From the NCBI GenBank assembly GCA_910576205.1, contig CAJTHL010000009.1, positions 62,001-126,000 of the forward strand: a DNA stretch of 64,000 nucleotides, written 5' to 3'. The notes beneath the pieces are model-generated. The model searched no databases. It worked only from the letters and a program-made list of their open reading frames with translations, and was not told where the DNA came from. Source of the stretch: Clostridia bacterium (GTDB lineage: Bacteria; Bacillota; Clostridia; Lachnospirales; Lachnospiraceae). The position numbers and the translations under genes are program-made. Below are positions 58,381 to 64,000 of the stretch, one piece after another. Each line of letters begins with the position of its first letter. The first letter of the stretch is position 1.

Positions 58381-59139
58381 TTACCGTTTTCCCGGACATT
58401 CCCTGATATAGCACAGATTGCACATGAGATAATTGCTGTTTCTGCGCACATAGGTTTTATATTCCTCCCAGTCTACCACATAGGGCTTCCCCCAGGAAGA
58501 AATACAGATTTTCCCGTCTCCCACAGCAGTCACCGTCACAAAATGCGCCTTTGTCCGGGCGGCGCAGCGAAGCCCGCCTTTTTCATCCTCCTGGTAAAGG
58601 TTAAGTCTCTCATCCCTAAGGAACGCTTCCTTTAAATATCCCATAAGTTCTTTCCTGGTTCCGGGCTTCTTCCCCTTCCCGGGAAGTACGGGCAGATGAA
58701 ATCTGGGGCCTATGGCCAGCACCACCGGAATGTCCCGGCCCAGCATGTCCTCCATGCGGGGCAGTATATTCCAGGGCAGCGCCCCCCAGCGGGCCCGAAG
58801 CTCCATCCGGTATTTCCGGAAATACCGGTTAAGTCCCAGCACCAGCACCCAGTAGGGCATCCCAAGCCTGGGCAGCACCGGAAAATATTTTCTCTTAAGC
58901 CCCAGAAGATACCGCTGGTACCGGGGGCGGGAAATCTCTCCGTCCATATGAAACAGGCCGTGCATCTCCTCGGTCCGGCATCCCTTCCGGTGCATGCCAA
59001 GATACAGGAGGAGATCCCCCGCAGCCACTACCCCGCAGCCTCCCTGGCTCATGTTCCTGTTCTTAAACCAGCCCTGGTTTCCCCCGTAGGAGCCCTCAAT
59101 GGAGGGATATGGAAATTTCAGCTTCCACTTATCTTTCAT
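58381..59139 (-). CDS. C39-like (papain-fold) peptidase-related protein
   Basis: 252 residues from the ATG at 59137-59139 (AGAAGGAAA upstream); codons farther upstream belong to repeat copy B. SQGGCGVVAAGDLLLYLG resembles the Cys active-site helix of C39-like peptidases, and AHFVTVTAVGDGKICISSWG resembles the His site (HFVxVxG) with the following Ser/Trp strand. No signal peptide is visible. The basic middle region is unusual. Function is inferred from these two motifs only. Confidence 0.6.
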   Translation of the reverse strand: MKDKWKLKFPYPSIEGSYGGNQGWFKNRNMSQGGCGVVAAGDLLLYLGMHRKGCRTEEMHGLFHMDGEISRPRYQRYLLGLKRKYFPVLPRLGMPYWVLVLGLNRYFRKYRMELRARWGALPWNILPRMEDMLGRDIPVVLAIGPRFHLPVLPGKGKKPGTRKELMGYLKEAFLRDERLNLYQEDEKGGLRCAARTKAHFVTVTAVGDGKICISSWGKPYVVDWEEYKTYVRRNSNYLMCNLCYIRECPGKR

Positions 59140-59157
59140 ACACTTTCCTTCTATACT

Positions 59158-59275
59158 TAGTCCCGCATCTGCCCTCCCAAGGCCCATGTACTGGAAACAT
59201 TTCCGGCCTCTTTCGTGTCCGTAAATCCTTCCGGGCCTTCTCCGGGCTGATGCTGTTTTAGTCCCACATCCAGCC
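59158..59275 (-). repeat. Dispersed structured repeat, copy B (miaB-C39-like gap)
   Basis: It is the full-length twin of copy A in gatA. Arms AAGGCCC (59179-59185) and GGGCCTT (59233-59239) pair across 47 nt, with an inner stem GGAAA-CA-TTTCC. It starts at the miaB stop and ends at the ribosome site of the next gene. Confidence 0.7.
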
Positions 59276-59279
59276 TTCC

Positions 59280-60728
59280 TTATTCTGCCAGCGTTCCCAT
59301 ATAGTAGAATCCCTTGCTTTCGTCAAGCCGCACCTTTACCAGCCTGCCGGAAAGGGACGCATCCCCCGGGAAATGCACCAGCAGGTTGTTGCCCATGCGC
59401 CCGGTCACAAGTCCGGGATCGTGACTGTTTAGCTCCTCCACCAGCACCTCCTGGACGGTTCCCGTAAACCGGCTGGATCTCTCCCGGGAGATCTTCTGCA
59501 CCTCCTGGAGGAGCCGGTCAAAACGCTCCTTCATAACCTCCTCCGGCACCTGGTTCTCCATGGCGGCCGCCGGCGTGCCGTTCCGCCTGGAATAAAGAAA
59601 GGTAAACGCGCTGTCATATTGGACTTTTTGCACCACATCCAGAGTCTCCTCAAAGTCTGCCTGCGTCTCTCCCGGAAAGCCCACGATAATGTCTGTAGTT
59701 AGGGAGAGATCGGGAATGGCCCCCCGGATCCTTTCCACCAGCTCCAGATACTGCTCCTTTGTGTACCGCCGGTTCATGGCCTTCAGGATGGGGGTACTTC
59801 CCGACTGGACAGGCAGATGAAGATGACGGCATATTTTCCCGGAGTCTGCCATTGTCTCAATAAGCTCGCCCGACAGATCTTTGGGGTGGGAGGTCATAAA
59901 GCGGATTCTCTTAATCCCCTCAACCTTCTCAATCTCCCGCAAAAGCCCTGCAAAGGACAGGGGCTCTTCAAGGCCCTTCCCGTAGGAATTTACATTCTGC
60001 CCCAGCAGCATGACCTCCACCACACCGTCAGCGGCCAGTTTTCTGATCTCCCGGATAATATCCTCCGGCCTGCGGCTGCGCTCCCGCCCCCGCACATAGG
60101 GCACAATACAGTAGCTACAGAAATTGTTGCAGCCAAACATAATATTGACCCCGGATTTAAAGGGGTATTTCCGCTGGCTTGGAAGCTCCTCCACCACCAG
60201 CTTCGTATCCTCCCAGATATCGACGACCATTTCCCCGGTCTCCTGACGAACCGCCATCAGTTCCGCCAGCTTAAAGATATTATGGGTGCCGAAAATAATG
60301 TCCACAAACCGGTAGCTCTCCCGAAGGCGTTCAACCACATGAGGCTCCTGCATCATACAGCCGCACAGGGCGATACGCATATCCGGGTTGTCCTTCTTAT
60401 AGTGGTGCAGCCTTCCAAGACGCCCGTAAACCTTCTGATTAGCGTTCTCCCGCACTGTACAGGTATTGTAAATGACGAAATCCGCGTTTTCATCCAGGGC
60501 TTCCTCATAGCCAGTCTGCTCCAGGATACCCCGCAGCTTCTCCGAGTCGTGGGCATTCATCTGACAGCCCATATTGACCACGCAGGCCCTTGGGGGCCGT
60601 CCCTTTCTCCTCTCAAAATCCCGGGTCCATTCCCGACATTTTTCCATAAAATAATATTGTCTGGCCGGCTCTTCCGCAGGCGGGGCCGCTTCCAGATTTC
60701 TCTTGTTTTGATCTGTCTCCCGATACAT
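59280..60728 (-). CDS. miaB: tRNA-2-methylthio-N6-dimethylallyladenosine synthase
   Basis: 482 residues. The N-terminal UPF0004 domain has three cluster cysteines (NMGCQMN, YNTCTVREN, LCGCMMQEP), the radical-SAM domain has FGCNNFCSYCIVP, and a TRAM domain ends the protein (ELNSHDPGLVTGRMGNNLLV). It adds a methylthio group to i6A37 in tRNA. An N-terminal extension of ~45 residues precedes the first domain, as in other clostridial MiaB. It lies 31 bp downstream of the histidine phosphatase. Confidence 0.95.
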   Translation of the reverse strand: MYRETDQNKRNLEAAPPAEEPARQYYFMEKCREWTRDFERRKGRPPRACVVNMGCQMNAHDSEKLRGILEQTGYEEALDENADFVIYNTCTVRENANQKVYGRLGRLHHYKKDNPDMRIALCGCMMQEPHVVERLRESYRFVDIIFGTHNIFKLAELMAVRQETGEMVVDIWEDTKLVVEELPSQRKYPFKSGVNIMFGCNNFCSYCIVPYVRGRERSRRPEDIIREIRKLAADGVVEVMLLGQNVNSYGKGLEEPLSFAGLLREIEKVEGIKRIRFMTSHPKDLSGELIETMADSGKICRHLHLPVQSGSTPILKAMNRRYTKEQYLELVERIRGAIPDLSLTTDIIVGFPGETQADFEETLDVVQKVQYDSAFTFLYSRRNGTPAAAMENQVPEEVMKERFDRLLQEVQKISRERSSRFTGTVQEVLVEELNSHDPGLVTGRMGNNLLVHFPGDASLSGRLVKVRLDESKGFYYMGTLAE

Positions 60729-60759
60729 ACTCTCCGATTCTTTCCCTTTCTCTCACCAC

Positions 60760-61395
60760 TCAGTCATAATTCGTACTCAGAGCCTCATCATAATAGATCA
60801 CATTCTCCTGCCGGATTTCAATCTCCCCGCCGGTGACATGCAAAATGGTCACCCCACAGTTTTTATGTACGCCCCCCTGCCAGAACCGGGACAGAGGAAT
60901 TTTTTTAATTCCCACCAGAATACTCTGAAGCGTGGCCCCGTGGGTAGACAGAAGAATTGTTTTATCCCTGTTTTCGAGGTTTTCTGTCAGTTCCCGCATA
61001 AAATCCCCTGTGCGGGAGCAAAGCTCCTCCACACTCTCCCCGCCTTCCGGCGGCGCATACCGGGTGGGATCCCGGAAAAAGTACACGAAATCCGGGTCCG
61101 GAATGTTGTACCCTTCCTTATTGCAGCAGTACCCCTCATAGATGCCAAAGCCGATCTCCTCCAGCCTCTTATCCGTATAAATGGGACAGCGGCCCTCCGT
61201 TACAAGCTGTGCCGTCTCATAGGCCCGTTTTAAGGGGCTTGCGTATACTGCGTCAAAATGCACCTCCCGTAAACCCTCCGCCGTAAGCTTTGCCACATAG
61301 ACGCCATTTTCATTTAAGGGAAGGTCTGCCTTGCCCTGTAAGAGATGGCGTTTATTCCATTTTGTTTCCCCATGCCGGATCAGATAAATCTTCAT
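60760..61395 (-). CDS. Histidine phosphatase family protein
   Basis: 211 residues. LIRHGETKWN carries the phospho-His, YASPLKRAYETA the Arg pocket, GESVEELCSR the Glu and LLSTHGATL the second His, all as in the phosphoglycerate-mutase superfamily. The substrate cannot be told; alpha-ribazole phosphatase-like and broad phosphatases share this pattern. It is between the MATE exporter and miaB on the same strand. Confidence 0.9.
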   Translation of the reverse strand: MKIYLIRHGETKWNKRHLLQGKADLPLNENGVYVAKLTAEGLREVHFDAVYASPLKRAYETAQLVTEGRCPIYTDKRLEEIGFGIYEGYCCNKEGYNIPDPDFVYFFRDPTRYAPPEGGESVEELCSRTGDFMRELTENLENRDKTILLSTHGATLQSILVGIKKIPLSRFWQGGVHKNCGVTILHVTGGEIEIRQENVIYYDEALSTNYD

Positions 61396-61414
61396 CTTCT
61401 ATTCTCCTTGTATC

Positions 61415-62782
61415 TTATCGGAATGCAATTCCCTTTTTCTTTTCCAGATGATGCTTCACCCACAGGAAACAGCCCACATGGGCCAGGAAGGTAACCAGCC
61501 AGGAGGCCGGATACGTCCAGTATATCCCCTCGATATTGTGAAACCGCTCTATCTGGAAGATGGTGGAAATATAAAGCACCCGCAGGCCACAGACACCCAC
61601 CAGGGAAACAATCATGGGCATTACCGAGTACCCGATGCCCCTTAAGCTTCCCACCATAACCTCCATCATGCCGCAGAGGGCATAGGGCCACGCAACAATC
61701 TTAAGGCGCGCCACCCCGGCGTCTATGACTGCCTGGCTGGGGGAATAGATACCCACCAGGGTTCCGCCGAAGAAAACCACCAGATTTCCCAGAATCAGCC
61801 CCACAATCACCACACAGAGCTGGCCTGTGAGAAGAATCCGGATAATACGCTTAAACCGGCCTGCCCCCACATTCTGGCTGGTAAAGGACAAGGTGGCCTG
61901 GTGGAAGGCATTCATGGCAATGTATACAAAGCCCTCAATATTTCCCGCCGCGGAAGCCACCGCCACCGCCGTGGGGCCAAAAGTATTGATGGAGGACTGA
62001 ATCACCACATTGGACAGGGAGAAAAGCATTCCCTGGAAGCCCGCGGGCAGTCCCACCTGGACAATCCGCTTAAGCTTATCCCGGTAAATATGGAGCTGGT
62101 TTAACACAAGCCGGATCCCTCCCTGCTCCCGCATAAGGCACCGGAGCACCAGACCTGCGGAAATACACTGGGAGATTACCGTGGCAAGCCCCACCCCCGC
62201 CACATCCATCTTCAGGGTTATGACAAAAAACAGGTTGAGCATCACATTGATAACGCCTGCAATAATCAGATAGTAGAGAGGCCTCTTGGTGTCTCCCACC
62301 GCCCGCAATATGGCGCTTCCAAAATTGTATACCATGGTTGCGGTCATTCCCAGGAAATAAATCCGCAGATAGAGGACCGCCAGGTCCAGAACCTCCTCCG
62401 GCGCCTGCATCAGCACCAGGACGGCCCTGGCTCCGGCTACTCCGATTACGGTAAGCACAACGCCGCTAATAATGCTGACCAGCATGGATGTATGTACGGT
62501 TTCCCCAAGCTCCCGCTCCTGTTTTGCCCCGTAATAATGGCCCGCCAGCACATTTGCGCCTACAGACAGGCCGATAAACACGTTGGTCAGAAGATTGATG
62601 ACCGCACCGTTGGAGCCCACGGCCGCCAGGGAGTTGTCCCCGGCGTACCTGCCAACCACTACAATATCCGCCGCGTTAAACAAAAGCTGCAAAACGCCAG
62701 AGCACATAAGCGGAAGCGCAAACAGCAGCATCTTTTTAAGGACCGGGCCGCTGCACATATCGATCTCGTATTTTTTATTCAT
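61415..62782 (-). CDS. MATE family efflux transporter
   Basis: 455 residues from the ATG at 62780-62782 (GGAG six bases before), MNKKYEIDMCSGPVLKKMLL. Twelve membrane helices in two related halves; LFNAADIVVVGRYAGDNSLA is the MATE signature. It exports drugs or metabolites by cation antiport. It heads a run with the histidine phosphatase and miaB. Confidence 0.9.
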   Translation of the reverse strand: MNKKYEIDMCSGPVLKKMLLFALPLMCSGVLQLLFNAADIVVVGRYAGDNSLAAVGSNGAVINLLTNVFIGLSVGANVLAGHYYGAKQERELGETVHTSMLVSIISGVVLTVIGVAGARAVLVLMQAPEEVLDLAVLYLRIYFLGMTATMVYNFGSAILRAVGDTKRPLYYLIIAGVINVMLNLFFVITLKMDVAGVGLATVISQCISAGLVLRCLMREQGGIRLVLNQLHIYRDKLKRIVQVGLPAGFQGMLFSLSNVVIQSSINTFGPTAVAVASAAGNIEGFVYIAMNAFHQATLSFTSQNVGAGRFKRIIRILLTGQLCVVIVGLILGNLVVFFGGTLVGIYSPSQAVIDAGVARLKIVAWPYALCGMMEVMVGSLRGIGYSVMPMIVSLVGVCGLRVLYISTIFQIERFHNIEGIYWTYPASWLVTFLAHVGCFLWVKHHLEKKKGIAFR

Positions 62783-62862
62783 TATTTTCTCCAATCCGGT
62801 ATCGTACCGCCCTCCCAATCCAACGGTGGGCATCCGCTGATTTTGAATTCTATCTCTACTCT

Positions 62863-62891
62863 ACAATAACACTTTGCCTATCTGAAATCAA
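62863..62891 (-). promoter_or_regulatory. Candidate promoter of the MATE gene
   Basis: On the minus strand: TTGATT (62886-62891), 17 bp, TATTGT (62863-62868), about 80 bp before the start codon. Confidence 0.4.
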
Positions 62892-63008
62892 TGAAAACCC
62901 ACCCAGAAAGACAGCAAATTTCAAGCGGGTTTCCGGCCTTCTTTTGGCAGTTTTACCAATGTATTCTGCCGGCTCCCCGCTTGTTGACATTGTGGTTTCA
63001 AAAGCCCG

Positions 63009-64000
63009 TTACACGACTCTTCGCATGGGCAGATCATTGTTCACGCCTCTGGACAGCAGAATCTGATGCACGTCGATAACCCCGTTGTGGAAGGTGGCGG
63101 CGCAGGCAGCCAGATAGAGCTCCCACATACGGGCAAATTCTTCTCCCCGGCTCCTCTCGATCTCTGCCCTGTGGTTGCGGAAATTGGAAAGCCAGCAAAG
63201 CAGCGTCCGGTTATAGTGCCTGCGAAGGCTTTCCACATCCAGGGTATACAGGTTGTAGTCTGGAAGAAGCTTGATGATTTCCCGAAAGCTTGGCACCATT
63301 CCCCCGGGAAAAATGTATTTCTTCATCCAGGCATCCCCGTCAAACTCCCGCTGGGCGCTGATAAAATGCAGTAGAAATAATCCGCCGGGCTTCAGGGCCG
63401 ATTTGGCCTGATCCAGAAACGTCCCGTAATTCTCCCGGCCCACATGCTCCAGCATGCCTACGCTTACCACACGGTCAAAGGCAACCCTGGCCTCCTTTAA
63501 TTCCCGGTAATCCATATACCGCACCTGAAGACTGTTGGAGAGGCTCTCCCGGTTGATCTCCTCCTGGAACTGCTCATACTGCTTCCGGCTTAAGGTAATG
63601 CCCACGCCATGGACCTGGTAGCGCTCCACGGCCCTCTTTAAGAGAAATCCCCAGCCGCATCCGATATCCAGCAGGGTCATTCCCTTCTCCAGGCAGAGCT
63701 TGTCCAGAATATGATCCGCCTTGTTTACCTGGGCATCGTACAGTGTATCATACTGGGTCTTGAAATAGCCGCAGGAATAGCTCATGCTCTCATCCAGCCA
63801 CAGGCGGTAAAAATCGTTTCCCAAATCGTAATGGTACTGCACATCCCGCTCGCTGGCCTTGCGCCCCGGAGGCGGAAGAAACTTAAGTCCCAGGGACTTG
63901 TTTCTGTGAAACCGCTTCATCTCCCCCATAAATAAATCCAGCACCTCGTAGAGATCCCGGTCCACCTCCACATCCCCCCGCATATACGCCTCCCCCAGGG
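63009..64000 (-). CDS. cfa: Cyclopropane-fatty-acyl-phospholipid synthase (5' end beyond the window)
   Basis: The frame is open to the window edge; the last visible residues on the N-terminal side, LGEAYMRGDVEVD, match the CFA synthase N-terminal domain (GEAYMxGD), so the start lies outside. The SAM domain has TLLDIGCGWGFLLKRAVERY. DYRELKEARVAFDRVVSVGM and EHVGRENYGTFL follow, as in Cfa, and SCGYFKTQYDTLYDAQ is the substrate-site block. It methylates double bonds of membrane lipids with SAM. The visible part is about 330 of the usual 390-400 residues. Confidence 0.92.
   Translation of the reverse strand, partial: LGEAYMRGDVEVDRDLYEVLDLFMGEMKRFHRNKSLGLKFLPPPGRKASERDVQYHYDLGNDFYRLWLDESMSYSCGYFKTQYDTLYDAQVNKADHILDKLCLEKGMTLLDIGCGWGFLLKRAVERYQVHGVGITLSRKQYEQFQEEINRESLSNSLQVRYMDYRELKEARVAFDRVVSVGMLEHVGRENYGTFLDQAKSALKPGGLFLLHFISAQREFDGDAWMKKYIFPGGMVPSFREIIKLLPDYNLYTLDVESLRRHYNRTLLCWLSNFRNHRAEIERSRGEEFARMWELYLAACAATFHNGVIDVHQILLSRGVNNDLPMRRVV

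Noticed and set aside
59817..60836. 339-codon open frame on the plus strand opposite miaB
   Set aside because: Antisense of MiaB, whose cluster cysteines and TRAM domain are intact on the other strand.

Overview
The window reads as chromosomal DNA of an anaerobic, endospore-forming clostridium, most likely Lachnospiraceae. The evidence is spoIIGA-sigE and sigG, a YlmC/YmxH-type sporulation protein, a T-box-controlled archaeal-type AspRS with gatCAB, a dcw cluster with ftsZ but no ftsA, a GGGtGRT/NifU-like pair and fairly high-GC coding. A partial metF beside a CooT-type nickel protein hints at Wood-Ljungdahl (acetogenic) metabolism just left of the window. Most genes are on the minus strand.

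Layout. 1-0.9 kb: minus-strand operon of a His-rich metal-binding protein, CooT-like protein and metF, led by a promoter that overlaps a CsoR/RcnR-like palindrome. 1-3.2 kb: aroE, a bactofilin and a membrane-anchored, catalytically degenerate LytM/M23 protein. 3.3-8.6 kb: five-gene ABC importer of the nickel/peptide class. 8.8-9.2 kb: a decayed MNT-HEPN toxin-antitoxin pair. 9.3-14.7 kb: truA, an amidohydrolase, an AraC regulator, and a URO-D-type protein downstream of an MFS symporter. 15.0-17.2 kb: a sugar-ABC fragment followed by an RloA/RloB (AbiL-like) defence pair. 17.3-26.2 kb: M23 peptidase, cold-shock protein, T-box-aspS-gatCAB, a DtxR-family regulator, queH and a VanY-like carboxypeptidase. 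26.3-35.5 kb: an unknown membrane protein with a two-component system, a repeat pair, an ABC importer without a binding protein, a SIS pseudogene, an M50-like protease, a TPR protein, a response-regulator pseudogene and bacteriohemerythrin. 35.7-44.8 kb: GGGtGRT plus NifU-like scaffold, a flavoprotein, IS debris with a tiny membrane ORF, pepP, a 69-bp tandem repeat, yqeG, nrdR, ylmC-like, sigG, a phosphoesterase and sigE. 44.9-54.9 kb: spoIIGA and the dcw cluster ftsZ-ftsQ-murA-ftsW-murD-mraY-ftsI. 55-64 kb: CotH-kinase protein, rnhA, mscL, a C39-like protein, miaB, a histidine phosphatase, a MATE exporter and a cyclopropane-fatty-acid synthase that runs off the end.

How the parts work together. 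Envelope biogenesis dominates (dcw genes, bactofilin, two M23-like proteins, VanY, CotH kinase) and joins sporulation through spoIIGA-sigE and sigG. AspRS and GatCAB would supply Asn-tRNA and/or Gln-tRNA by transamidation. Metal handling (His-rich protein, CooT, Ni/peptide importer, DtxR-like regulator) fits nickel- and iron-dependent anaerobic metabolism.

The least explained signal is a set of dispersed structured intergenic repeats. One family of about 120 bp shows a compensatory base change in its stem. One copy is read through as the last ~40 codons of gatA. Related short leader boxes abut the ribosome binding sites of several minus-strand genes. Two further repeat families (72 bp x 2 at 29.4 kb and 69 bp x 3 at 40.7 kb) have a similar hairpin architecture.
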